DNA of 64,000 nucleotides from Ehretia macrophylla (lineage: Eukaryota > Streptophyta > Magnoliopsida > Boraginales > Ehretiaceae), in NCBI GenBank assembly GCA_037974665.1, contig CM075775.1, positions 36,730,152 through 36,794,151 of the forward strand, in the 5' to 3' direction. The position numbers were made by a program, and so were the translations under genes. Of the stretch, positions 36,019-48,622 are shown one piece after another. The notes under the pieces were generated by a model. It did not search any database, was not told where the DNA came from, and saw only the letters and a program-made list of their open reading frames with translations. Each line of letters begins with the position of its first letter. Position 1 is the stretch's first letter.

Positions 36019-39000
36019 ACCTAAAATTATATGACCGACCTTGGATTACGTGCCCTGTCTTGGTTTTCGTGCATGCCTCGTTATACATGCCTTAACCTAG
36101 AATTGTGTGCCCTAATCCTCGATATACGTGTGATACCTAGATAAACATGCCATGACCTTAATTTACGTGCAAGACCTTGATTTGCGTGTGTCTCTTCATT
36201 TCGTGTGCATTAACCTCGAACTGCGTGCCTTAACCTAGGTTTAAGAGTGGTGTCTTGAATTACGTTCATTGCATTGAATTACGTGCCTTATTTTGGTCTA
36301 CGTTCATTCACATAGGGTTACGTGTGTTAGCATTAGAATCCGTGCACTTATCTTGAAGTATGTGCCTTAGTCTTGAAATACGTGTTGTACCTTGAAGTTC
36401 GTGTCTTACCTCGTAGTTCGTGTCTATCTCGTAATTCGTGCCGTAGGCCTAGGAATCCGTGCCACCATGTTAATCAAGAAAGAATCCTACACAAAGCACT
36501 AGACACTAAAATAATCCTACACAATCCACTAACCAATATTATATTCCTAATTCAATTCTCTACAAACTCCACTAACAATAAAATAATACTAAACTATTCC
36601 TACATTTTCCACTATCTATGATTCTATTCATAATTCAACTCATCAACAAACATTCCTATATTTTATTCTACCTAGATTCCCTCATTCCCCAACATTCCTA
36701 TGACAATTCTAATGACACAAATGCATAAAAAAAAATTAGTCCTAGACAAACTATAACAAAACACTTAACATAATGCATAAAAAAATTGCTCAAATTCTCC
36801 TCAAATCTCCACCATTTTCGACCAAGTGCTCCATGCGCATGCTAGCCATTTCAAAATACTCCTTGAAGACACAAAAAGTCTGAATTTGTATGCCCAAGGC
36901 TGACCATATGCTCAAAAAAATTGCAAAGCCATTACTTTTGTCATTTTCTCTCATTTCCTCTCAATTTCTCTCACTTCCCTCTCATTTTCTCTCTCCATTT
37001 CGGTTTTGGCTGAGTTCTCTCCACCTCTTAGCTCATCTTCATCATCCTAAGGTGCATCAAGACAAACCACAAGCAAAGAAACTCACCCAAGCAAGCTAGG
37101 ATGCAAGAAACACACATGCAAGCATTTTGAGTCACCATTTTCGACCTAGGTAAGTTTTCTTGGCTTCCATTTCTTTTCTTCTTGTTCTAACCTCATGCAT
37201 GTGCTAATATATTGATCACTAGGCTAGGAAAAATAGAGAAACCAATTTGGAATCTCGGCTAAGCAAGAAGAAGAAGAGATTTGAAGCTTCAACAAGTTTT
37301 TTGTGCATCTTTGTGGTTGATTGCCAAGGTGAGGGTTAAAACCTTTTGAAAACTCTTCAAAAATTCACATGCATGCTCATAAATGTGTGTATTTGCTTCT
37401 GTAATTGAGCTATATGGTCGTTCATAAGCTTAAACAACCATGCATAGCAAGATCTTGGCTTGAAAATGATGCTAGGTGAAGTCGAAATTGTTGACAGCTC
37501 TCTGACCAGTCTGTTCGAGGTAAGTTTAGCTAGGAAAATGATGTTAAAAATGCTTGAAAATTGGTAGGTGACTATTTTGGACAGTTTTGAACATTTTTTC
37601 CAGAAATAAGCCGAAGCTAATTTTGATTCTAAGATCCTCAAAATGGCAAATCTTTAAAGTGTGACCAAATCTGGAAATCTGGAAAAATGAAGCAGGTTTT
37701 GGCAGATGCACTGACCTTGTGGAACGAACCATTTTTGACTTTGTAAATGATGTCAAAAATGCATGAAATTTGGTGAGCGGCTATATTTTTCAGTTCTGAA
37801 CAATTTTTTCAGAAATGGACCAAGGCCAAAACTGACCCTAAGGACCTCAAAAACGTCAATTTCTAAAAAGTGTGCAAATCTGGACAGTTTTGTGCTATTC
37901 CACTGTTTCGGCTATATCTAATGATCCCGAACTCCAATTGATGCAAGGTTTGTTTCTGATTTTAGTTAACTTATTAAGACTTAATTTGACATCTTATTCA
38001 CTGAATTTGGAGATTGTTGGCTTATCCTATTGATTGTGAGAAGACAGCCTATTGCAGTAAGGATTTCACTTAATGTTGTGCTTAGAAAATTGTTGTGACT
38101 CCTCTTGTTGAATTAAATGCTTGGGATTATAGCTACGGGATGTTGTGTGGACTGTTTTGAATGTTTGAGGATGTTGAATTAAATGATGCATGGTTTGAGA
38201 TTGACTTTGAGTTGGGTTGAGGCTCAAATTGCACGAATATACATGACATGGAAACCCTAATGACTAGGTAGTTTTGCTAAGTATTGATCAATTGGACATT
38301 GTGTGGGAATTATATGATTAGTGGGCTGCCTGTAAATGTCTTATAACTGCAAATGTGATTTTGACCATTGCATGTTGACAAATAAGCTTTTCTTGCACCG
38401 AACCCATTATTGATGTCATTGCATGTTGAATAATCGTATCACTTGATTACGTGGACTTCGAAATGAGTTATATGGCTTGACTTGCATGTGTTACATGGCT
38501 GCCCGTTTAATGTTCATATGACTCTATGTGTTCTACAAGTGAAATTTCATGTCAAGTATGCCTCGTTCGTGTACTTGACAATATGTGATCTTGAAATTGC
38601 TCGGAGGCAACCTACTTTGTTGTCCTCTTAATGTGAATTGTTAAAAGATATTCAATGGTTTATTTGAACATGATTACTTGGCTGCCCGTTAAAGTTTAAT
38701 TGCTTTCAAATGGATATGTGAAATGATTATATGTTCTTACAATGCCTTATATGCCAATATGTCAAAATGTGATCATATACTTGCTCGGAGGCAACCTACT
38801 TTGTTGACCTCCTAATGTGAAATGTTAAATGACGTAAATGGGCATTGTATACAAGGTTGCAACCTTTTTTTGTGGCATGGTAGCGTTTCACGAACGCCGG
38901 GAGGCATAGGGCTTGCCGGTGCTCCCGTGACTACCATGGTCTAATTCCCTCTCTCGCTTGGCATTCCACCTTTGGAGAGTTAGGTCGTAGGTTTCGGGGT

Positions 39001-39991
39001 ACATCCGGAGTACACCCAATTGGGAGCGATAAGGGGATTATTGAAGTCAGCCGCAACAATTGTATCGAAATTGAAATTGAGAGCAACCGCTCACCGTATT
39101 CTTTTACTGTGTGTATAAGTACTCTTGTTTGGTTCCTAGAGAACCTTGGGGAGGAAAGACTGGTATTTCTGTTCCTTTACTTGATTTTGCTGTTATATTC
39201 ATGTTTGAAAAAGGGATTTTCATAAATTGAACCGGAAAATGAGTTTCAAAACGTATTTCTCATTCCCCCTCGCTGAGTTCATAAGGACTCACCCTCTTTT
39301 TATCACAGGTGAAGAAGAACAGGTACAGGTACCTATCGATGATTCCTTGGAGTGATTGTCTGTCCCTACGTGCTTTTGTGCTTTGCCTGAAAGTGGTTGC
39401 TATATGGATGTTGTGTTTGATTGCAAACTATTCATTTTATTGATGTAAATGACCCTGTTGTAATTTGGGTCTAATTCTGGGATTGTACTACCTATAGCCG
39501 GACGAACTTTTATTTGGTGGTTTGCTTTTGTTTTCTTAAGTGGTAGTTATCGTAGGCATTCAAACCACTAGATGAACAATCAACTAAGTTAATTCTATCT
39601 AATTTCACTTAGGTGCTCATTTGCAAACTAAAGGATAATAGGTACTTGCATGATAGGAAATTGACAAATAAACGGGACATAGTTATCATGTTAGGCTTAT
39701 TAACCAAACGAGACTTTCAAGATAAACTAGTAGGCAAATTGGTTGGTGAGACAGAATAGGAGTCCTTAATGGAATTGGAATAATGATTGGAATAATTGAG
39801 GCGTTTAGAGAATTAGGTCAAACCAAAGAGCCCAATTACAGCCGTTATGCTGCCGTTTTTCCGAAAAAATCTTGGAGTTTAGGCCAAAACGTTAAGTGTT
39901 AAATCTTCATGAACGGTTAAGTACGCGAAATGACTTGAAAGTTTAGCTCACACCCTAGTCTAGCCTCTATAGGTCGGGTTGGGGCGTGACA
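35968..39991 (+). repeat. 3' LTR of the LARD element (4024 bp)
   Basis: It runs from TGTGAGGCCCGACCCCG to GGTTGGGGCGTGACA and is collinear with 19097-23123 throughout, including the 183-bp duplication and the TATA-like octamer (39114-39121). Differences cluster in the first 450 bp, mostly at CG sites. Confidence 0.95.
39114..39121 (+). promoter_or_regulatory. TATA-like box in the LARD 3' LTR
   Basis: TATAAGTA in the same LTR context (GTATTCTTTTACTGTGTG before, CTCTTG after) as the other three copies. Confidence 0.35.
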
Positions 39992-39996
39992 CGGGC
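39992..39996. repeat. Target-site duplication CGGGC, right of the LARD element
   Basis: Partner of 19092-19096. The satellite resumes at monomer base 1. Confidence 0.95.
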
Positions 39997-42249
39997 CCAG
40001 CCTCTACATGAAGCGAAGTTGTCTTGCCAAGGTGCAGTGGGATTCTGTAATAGAAATGTGATGGATTAGGTTGTCGTCTTTTTCGCAGCTCACGATGTAC
40101 GATCTAGGATAGAAAAATAGCGCAAAAGAAGAAAAGTGTCCCGAAACTAATGAAAACGTTCGATTTTGGGTTCAGAAAATAGGTGCAAACGAACAGGCTA
40201 GCTGCCCCCATCATAGAGCTCTCGGAGAGCTTTCCAACGGTATGTTGTGCGCTGTGTAACTCCTTACGGATCAAAAGTTCTCGGCACTGGAGCGACGAAG
40301 ACCTGATCCGAAGCCCCACACCCTCGGTTTGCGGGCCCAGCCTCTACATGAAGCGAAGTTGTCTTGCCCAAGGTGCCATGGGATTCGATAATAGAAATGT
40401 GATGTATTATGTTGTCGTCCTTTTGGTGGCTCACGACGTGCGATCCGGAACGAAAAAAAAGCGCAAAAGAAGAAAGTGTCCCGAAACTGATGAAAACGTT
40501 TTGGGCTCCTAAAAAAGGCACAGCCGAATAGGCTAGCTGCCCCCATTGTATAGCTCTCGGAGTGCTTTCCAACGGTATGTTGTGCGCCGTGTAACTCCTT
40601 ACGGATCAAAAGTTATGGGCACCGGAGCGACGGAGGCCTGGTCCAAAGCCCCACGCCCTCGGTTTGTAGGCCCAACCTCTACGTGAAGTGAAGTTGTCAT
40701 TCCCAAGGTACCGTGGGATTCGGTAATAGAAATGTAATGGATTATTTGTTGTCCTTTCTGCGGCTCACGATGTACAATCCGGGACGAAAAAATAGTGCAA
40801 AGTAAGAAAAGTGTCCCGAAACTAATGAAAACATAAAATTTTGGGTTCCAAAAATAGGCGTAGTAATGCAAGCTTGTAGCCCCCATTGTAGAGCTCTCGG
40901 AGAGCTTTCCAACGGTACGCTATGCGCCGCGTAACTCTTTACAGATCAAAAGTTATGGGCACCAGAGCGACGAAGACCTAGTCCCAAGTCCCATGCCCTC
41001 TGTTTGTGGGCCTGGACTTTACGTGAAGCAAAGTTGTCTTGCCCAAGTTACCGTGGGATTCGGTAATAGAAATGGGATGGATTAGATTGTCGTCCTTTTC
41101 GTGGCTCACGACGTACGATCTGGGACAGAAAAACAGCGCAAAAGAAGAAAAGTGTCCCAAAACAGATGAAAACATTTGATTTTGGGCACAAAAAATAGGT
41201 ACAGCCTAGCAAGCTTGCTACCCCATCGTAGAGCTTTCGGAGAGCTTTCTATCGGCATGTTGTGCGCTGCGTAACTCCATACTGATCAAAAGTTCTGGAC
41301 ACAGGAGCGACGGAAACCTGGTCCCAAGCCCCACGCCCTCGGTTTGCGAGCCCATCCTCTACATGAAGCGAAGTTGTCTTGCCCAGGTGTCGTGGGATTC
41401 AGTAATAGAAATGTGATGTTTTAGGTTATCGTCCTTTTCACGGCTCACAACGTACCATCAGAGACATAAAAATAGCGAAAAAGAAGAAATGTGTCCCAAA
41501 ACTAATGAAAACGTTCAATTTTGGGCTCTGAAAATAGGCGCAGCCGAACAAGCTAGCTGCACCCGTCGTAGAGCTCTCAAAGATCTTTCCAATGGTAAGT
41601 TGTGCTCCGCGTAACTCCTTACGGATCAAAAGTTATGGGCACCGGAGCGATGGAGTCCTGGTCCCAAGCCTTACGCCCTCGATTTGCGGGCCCAGTCTCT
41701 ACGTGAGGCGAAGTTGTCTTGCCCAAGGTGTCGTGGGATTCGGTATTAGAAATGTGATGGATTAGGTTGTTGTCATTTTTGCAACTCACGACGTACGATC
41801 CGGGATGAAAAAACTGCGCAAAAGAAGTAAAGTGTTCCAAAACTGATGAAAACGTTCAATTTTGGGCTTCAAAAATAGGCGCAGCCTGGCAAGTTTGCTG
41901 CCCCAGTGGTAGAGCTCTCGGAGTGTTTTCCAACGGTATGCTGTGCGCCGCGTAACTCCTTACGGATCAAAAGTTATGGGCATCGGAGCGACGGAGACTT
42001 GGTCCTAAGCCCCACACCCTCGGATTACGGGCCCAGCCTTTACATGAGGCGAAGTTGTCTTGCCCAAGGTGCCGTGGGATTCGGTAATAAAAATGTGATG
42101 GATTAAGTTGTCGTCCGTTTCACGGCTCACAACGTACGATCTGGGATGAAAAAACTGTGCAAAAGAAGAAAAGTGTCCAGAATCTAATGAAAACGTTCGA
42201 TTTTGGGCTCCGAAAATAGGCGCAGCTAAGTAGGCCTACTGCTCCCGTC

Positions 42250-42275
42250 ATAGAGCTCTCCCTGAAGCAAAGTTG
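42250..42275. repeat. Truncated satellite monomer (about 125 bp missing), first copy
   Basis: GTCATAGAGCTCTC joins directly to CCTGAAGCAAAG, dropping the end of one monomer and the start of the next. The identical junction recurs at about 48607, marking a shared duplicated block. Confidence 0.8.
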
Positions 42276-45200
42276 TCTTGCCTAAGGTGCCGTGGGATTC
42301 GGTAATAGAAATGTGATAGATTAGGTTGTCGTCCTTTACGCGGCTCACGTCGTACGATCCGGGACAAAAAAACTAAGCAAAAGAAGAAAAGTATCCAGAA
42401 ATAGATGAAAACGTTCAATTTTAGGCTTCAAAAATAGGCGCAGCCGAGCAGGTCTGCAATCCCCGTCATAGAGCTCTCGAAGAGCTTTCCAACGGTATGC
42501 TGTGCGCCGCGTAACTCCTTACGGATCAAAAGTTATGGTCACCGGAGCGACGGAGACCTGGTCCCAAGCCCCACGCCCTCGGCTTGCGGGCCCGGCCTCT
42601 ACGTGAAGCGAAATTGTCTTGCCCAAGGTGCCGTGGGATTCGGTAATAGAAATGTGATGTATTAGGTTATCGTCCTTTACGCAGCTCACGACATACGATC
42701 CGGGACAAAAAAACTGCGCAAAAGAAGAAAAGTGTCCAGAAATAGATGAAAATGTTCGATTTTGGGCTCCGAAAATAGGCGCAGACGAGCAGGCCTGCTG
42801 CCCCCGTCGTAGAGCTCTCGAAGAGCTTTCCAACGGTATGCTGTGCGCCGAGTAACTCCTTACGGATCAAAAGTTATGGGCATCGGAGAGACGGAGACCT
42901 GGTCTCAAGCCCCACGCCCTCGGCTTGCGGGCCTAACCTCTACGTGAAGCGAAGTTGTCTTGCCCAAGGTGCCGTGGGATTCGGTAATAGAAATGTGATG
43001 GATTAGGTTGTCATCCTTTTAGCGGCTCACGACGTTTGGTCCGGGACGAAAAGACAACGCAAAGGAAGAAAAGTGTTCCAAAACTAATGAAAATGTCCGA
43101 ATTTGGGCTCTGAAAATAGCCGCAGCTGAATAGCATAGCTGCCCCCATCGTAGAGCTGTCGGAGTGCTTTCCAATGGTATGCTGTGTACCACGTAATTCC
43201 TTACGGTTCATAAGTTATGGTCTCCGGAGTGACGGAGACTTTGTCCCAAGCCCCATGGCCTCATTTGCGGGCTCAGCCTCTACGTGAAGCAAAGTTGTCT
43301 TTCCCAAGGTACCGTGGGATTCAGTAATAGAAATGCGATGGATTAGGTTGTCGTCCTTTTAGCGGCTCATGACGTACGATCCGGGACGAAAAAACAGTGC
43401 AAATGAAGAAAAGTTTCACGAAACTGATGAAAATGTTCGATTTTAGGTTTCGAAAATAGGCGCAGCCGATCAGGCTAGCTACCCCCATCGTAGAGCTCTC
43501 GATGAGCTTTCCAACAGTATGTTGTGCGCCGCGTAACTCCCTACGGATCAAAAGTTATGGGCACCGGAGCGACAGAGACCTGGTCCCAAGCCCAACGCCC
43601 TCAGTTTGCGGGCCCAGCCTCTACGTGAAGCGAAGTTTTCTTGCCCAAGGTACCGTGGGATTCGGTAATAGAAATCTGATGGATTAGGTTGTCGTCCTTT
43701 TTGCAACTCACGACGTACGATCAGGAACAAAAAAACACCGCAAAAGAAGAAAAGTGTCCCGAAACTGATAAAAATGTTCAATTTTGGGCTCCAAAAATAG
43801 GCGCATCCGAATAGGCTAGCTGCCTTCATCGTAGAGTTCTCGGTGTGCTTCTCAACGGTATGCTGTGCGCCGCGTAACTCCTTATGGATCAAAAGTTATG
43901 GGCACCGGAGCGACGGAGACCTGGTCCCAAGCCCTACTCCCTCGGTTTGCGGGCCCAGCCTCTACGTGAATCAAAGTTGTCTTGCCCAAGGTACCGTGGG
44001 ATTCGGTAATAGAAATGTGATGGATTAGGTTGTCGTCCTTTTCGCGGCTCACGACGTACGATCCGTGACGAAAAAATAGCGCAAAAGAAGAAAAGTGTCC
44101 CAAAACTGATAAAAATGTTCGATTTTGGGTCCCAAAAATAGGCGCAGCAGATCAGGCTAGCTGCCCCCATCGTAGAGCTCTCAGAGAGCTTTCCAATGGT
44201 ATGTTGTGCGCCGTGTAACTCCTTACGGATCAAAAGTTATGGGCACCAGAGCGACAGAGACCTGGTCCCAAGCCCCACGCCCTCGGTTTGCTGGCCCAGC
44301 CTCCACGTGAAGCGAAGTTGTCTTGCCTAGAAGCTGTGGGATTCGATAATAGAAATGTTATGGATTAGGTTGTCGTCCTTTTCGCAGCTCACGACATACG
44401 ATATGGGACTGAAAAACAGCACAAAAGAAGAAAAGTATCTCGAAACTGATGAAAACATTCGATTTTAGGATCCGAAAAATAGGCTCAGCCAAACAGGCTA
44501 GCTACCCCCGTCGTAGAGCTCTTAGAGTGCTTTCCAACGGTATACTGTGCGCCGCGTAAGTCCTTACGGATCAAACATTCTGGGCACCGGAGCGACGAAG
44601 ACCTGGTCCCAAGACCCACGCCCTCGATTTGCGGGCCCAGCCTCTACATGAAGCGAAGTTGTCTTGCCCAAGGTGCCGTGGGATTCGGTAATAGAACTGT
44701 GATAGATTTGGTTGTCGTAATTTTTGCAGCTCATGACGTCTGATTTGGGACAGAAAAACAGTGCAAAACAAGAAAAGTGTCTCAAAACTGATGAAAACGT
44801 TTGATTTTGGGTTTCGAAAATAGGCGCAGTCGAATAGGCTAGCTGCCCCCGTCGTAGAGCTCTCGAAGAGCTTTCCAACGGTATGCTGTGCGCTGCGTAA
44901 CTTCTTACGGAACAAAAGTTATGGGCACCGTTGCGACGGAGACTTGGTCCCAAGCCCCACGCCCTCGGCTTACGGGCATGGCCTCTACGTGAAGCGAAGT
45001 TGTCTTGCCCAAGATAACATGGGATTCGGTAATAGAAATGTGATGGATTAGGTTGTCCTCCTTTACGCTGCTCACGACGTACGATCCAGGAAGAAAAAAC
45101 AGCGCAAAAGAAGAAAAGTGTCCAAAAACTCATGAAAACGTTCAATTTTGGGCTCCGAAAACAGGCACAGTCGAGCAGGACAACTGCCCCCATCGTAGAG

Positions 45201-48200
45201 CTCTAGAAGAGCTTTCCAACGGTATGTTGTGCGCCGCGTAACTCCTTACGGATCAAAAGTTATGGGCAGCGGAGCGACGGAGACCTAGTCCCAAGCCCCA
45301 AGTCCTCGATTTGTGGGCCCAACCTCTATGTGAAGCGAAGTTGTCTTGCCCAAGGTGCCGTGGGATTCGGTAATAGAAATGTGATGGATAGGTTGTCATC
45401 CTTTTCGCGGCTCACGACGTACGATCCGGGATGAAGAAACAGCGCAAAGGAAGAAATGTTTCCCGAAACTGATGAAAACATTCGATTTTAGGTTTCGAAA
45501 ACAGGCGCAGCCGAACAGGCTAGCTGCCTCCGTCGTAGAGCTCTCGATGTGCTTTCCAACAGTATGCTTGCGTCGCGTAACTCCCTACGGATCAAAAGTT
45601 ATGGGTACCGGAGCGACAGAGACATGGTCCCAAGCCCCACGCCCTCGGTTTGCTGGCCCAGCCTCTACGTGAAGCGAAGTTGTCTTGCTCAAGGTGCCGT
45701 GGGATTCGGTAATAGAAATGTGATGGATTAGGTTGTCGTCCTTTTCACATCTCACGACGTACGATCTGGAAAGAAAAAATAGCGCAAAAGAAGAAAAGTG
45801 TCCCAAAACTGATGAAAACGTTCAGATTTTAGGCTACGAAAATAGGTGCAGCCGAATAGGCAAGCTGCCCTAATCGTAGAGCTCTCGGAGTGCATTCCAA
45901 CGGTATGTTGTGCACCGCGTAACTCCTTAAGGATCAAAAGTTATTGCACCGGAGCGGCAGAGACCTGGTCCCAAGCCCTACGGCCGCGGTTTGCGGGCCC
46001 ATTCTCTACTTGAATCAAAGTTTTCTTGCCCAAGTTACCGTGGGATTCGGTAATAGAAATGTGATGGATTAGGTTGTCATCCTTTTCGCGGCTCACGACG
46101 TACAATCCGGGATGAAAAAATAGGGCAAAAGAAGAAAAGTGTCACAAAACTAATGAAAACGTTCAATTTTGGGTCACGAAAAGAGGCGCGGCGGAACATG
46201 CTAGCTGCCCCCGTCGTAGAGCTCTTGGAGAGCTTTCCAACGGTATGCTGTGCGCCGTGTAACTCCTTACGGATCAGAAGTTATGGGCACTGGAGCGATG
46301 GAGACCTGGTCCCAAGCCCCACGGCCTCGGTTTGCTGGCCCAGCCTCCACGTGAAGCATGGTTGTCTTGCCAAGGTGGTGTGGGATTCGGTAATAGAAAT
46401 GTGATGGATTAGGTTGTCATCCTTTTCGAGGATCACGACATACGATATGGGACAGAAAAACAGCGCAAAAGAAGAAAAGTATCCAAAAACTGATGAAAAC
46501 GTTCAATTTTGGGTTCCGAAAGGAGGCGCAGCCGAACAGGCTAGCTACCCCCGACGTAGAGCTCTCGAAGAGCTTTCTAATGGTATGATGTGTGCTGCGT
46601 AACTCCTTACGGATTAAAAGTTATGCGCACCGGAGCAACGAAGACCTTGTCCCAAGCCCCACGCCCTCGGTTTAGGGGCCCAGCCTCTACGTGAAGTGAA
46701 GTTGTCTTGCCCAAGGTGCCGTGGGATTCGGTAATAAAAATATGATGGATTAGGTTGTCGTCCTTTTCGCGGCTCACGACGTACGATCTGGAATAGAAAA
46801 ACAGCGCAAAAGAATAAAAGTGTCCCAAAACAGATGAAAATATTCGATTTTGGGTTCTGAAAATAGGCGCAGCCAAACAGGCTAGCTACCCCCGTCGTAG
46901 AGCTCTCAGAGAGCTTTCCAACGGTATGTTGTGCGCAGCGTAACTCCTTACGGATCAAAGGTTCTGGGCACCGGAGCGACAAAGACCTAGTCTCAAGCCC
47001 CACGACCTCGATTTGCGAGCCCAGCCTCTACGTGAAGCGAAGTTGTCTTGCCCAAGGTGCCGTGGGATTCGTTAATAGAAATGTGATGGATTAGGTTGTT
47101 GTCCTTTTCGCGGCTCACGACCTACGATGCTGGATGAAAAAATAGCGCAAAAGAAGAAAAGTGTCCCTAAACTGATGAAAATGTAAAATTTTGGGTTCAG
47201 AAATAGGCACAGCTGAGCAGGCTAGCTGCCCCCGTTGTAGAGCTCTCGGAGAGCTTTCCAACGGTATGCTGTACACCGCGTAACTCCTTACGGATCAAAA
47301 GTTATGGGCACCGGAGCGACAAAGACCTTGTCCCAAGCCCCACGCCCTCAGTTTACGGTCCTAGCCTCTACGTGAAGCGAAGTTTTCTTGCCCAAGGTGC
47401 ATTGGGATTCGGTAATAGAAATGTGATGGATTAGGTTGTCGTCCTTTTCGCGCCTCACGACGTACGATCTGGGACAGAAAAACAGCGCAAAAGAAGAAAA
47501 GTGTCACAAAACTGATGAAAACGTTTGATTTTGGGATCCAAAAATAGGCGCAGCCGAGCAGGCTTGCTGCCTTGTCGTAGAGCTCTCAGAGAGCTTTCCA
47601 TCGGCATGCTGTGCACTGCGTAACTCCATACGGATCAAAAGTTATGGACACCGGAGCGACGAAAACCTGGTCCCAAGCCCCACGCCCTCTGTTGGCGGGC
47701 GCAGCCTCTACATGAAGCGAAGTTGTCTTGCCCAAGGTGCCATTGGATTCGGTAATAGAAATGTGATGGATTAGGTTGTCATCCTTTTTACGGCTCACAA
47801 CGTACGATCATGGACGGAAAAACATAGCAGAACAAGAAAAGTGTCCTGAAACAGATGAAAATGTTCAATTTTGGATTCTGAAAATAGGCGCAGCTGAACA
47901 AGCTAGCTGCCCCTGTCTTAGAGCTCTCATAGAGCTTTCCAACGGTATGCTGTGCACCGCGTAACTCCTTACGGATCAAAAGTTATGGGCACCGGAGCGA
48001 TTGAGACCTGGTCCCAAGCCCTACGCCCTCGGTTTGCGGGCCCAGCCTCTACTTGTGGCAAAGTTATCTTGTCCAAGGTGTCGTGGGATTCGATAATAGA
48101 AATATGATGGATTACGTTGTCGTCCTTTTCTCGGCTCCCGACGTACGATCCGGGACGAAAAAACATTACAAAAGAAGAAAAGTGTTCCAAAACTTATGAA

Positions 48201-48596
48201 AATGTTCGATTTTGGGCTTCGAAAACAGGCACAACCTGGCAGTTGCTGCCCCCGTGGTAGAGCTCTCGGAGTGTTTTCCGACGGTATGCTGTGCACCGCG
48301 TAACTCCTTACGGATCAAAAGTTATGGGCATCGGAGTGACGGAGACCTGGTCCTAAGCCCCACACCCTCGGATTGTGGGCCCAGCCTTTACGTGAGGCGA
48401 AGTTGTCTTGCCCAAAGTGCGGTGGGATTCGGTAATAGAAATGTGATGGATTAGGTTGTCATCCTTTTCACGGCTCACAACGTACGATTCGGGACGAAAA
48501 AACTTCGTAAAAGAAGAAAAATGTCCAAAATTGATGAAAATGTTTGATTTTGGGCTCCGAAAATAGGCGCAGCTAAGTAGGCCTACTGCTCCCGTC

Positions 48597-48622
48597 ATAG
48601 AGCTCTCCCTGAAGCGAAGTTG
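48597..48622. repeat. Truncated satellite monomer (about 125 bp missing), second copy
   Basis: The same GAGCTCTC-CCTGAAGC junction as at 42260, 6347 bp downstream. Confidence 0.8.

Larger units (their letters stand above)
19097..39991 (+). mobile_element. Full-length non-autonomous LTR retrotransposon (LARD), interrupted by a Tekay element
   Basis: Ends are TGTGAGGCCTGACC at 19097 and GGTTGGGGCGTGACA at 39991, flanked by CGGGC on both sides. Without the nested 10,030-bp element and one 5-bp duplication it is about 10.86 kb: LTRs of 4027 and 4024 bp around roughly 2.8 kb of internal DNA. A primer-site-like sequence follows the left LTR and a polypurine tract precedes the right LTR, so the signals for reverse transcription are kept. 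The internal DNA has no recognisable gag, protease, reverse transcriptase, RNase H or integrase. Very long LTRs around a non-coding internal domain are the hallmark of LARD elements. Movement would need proteins supplied in trans. The LTRs differ at perhaps 2-3 percent by eye, most densely in the first 450 bp. I know no name for this family. Confidence 0.9.
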
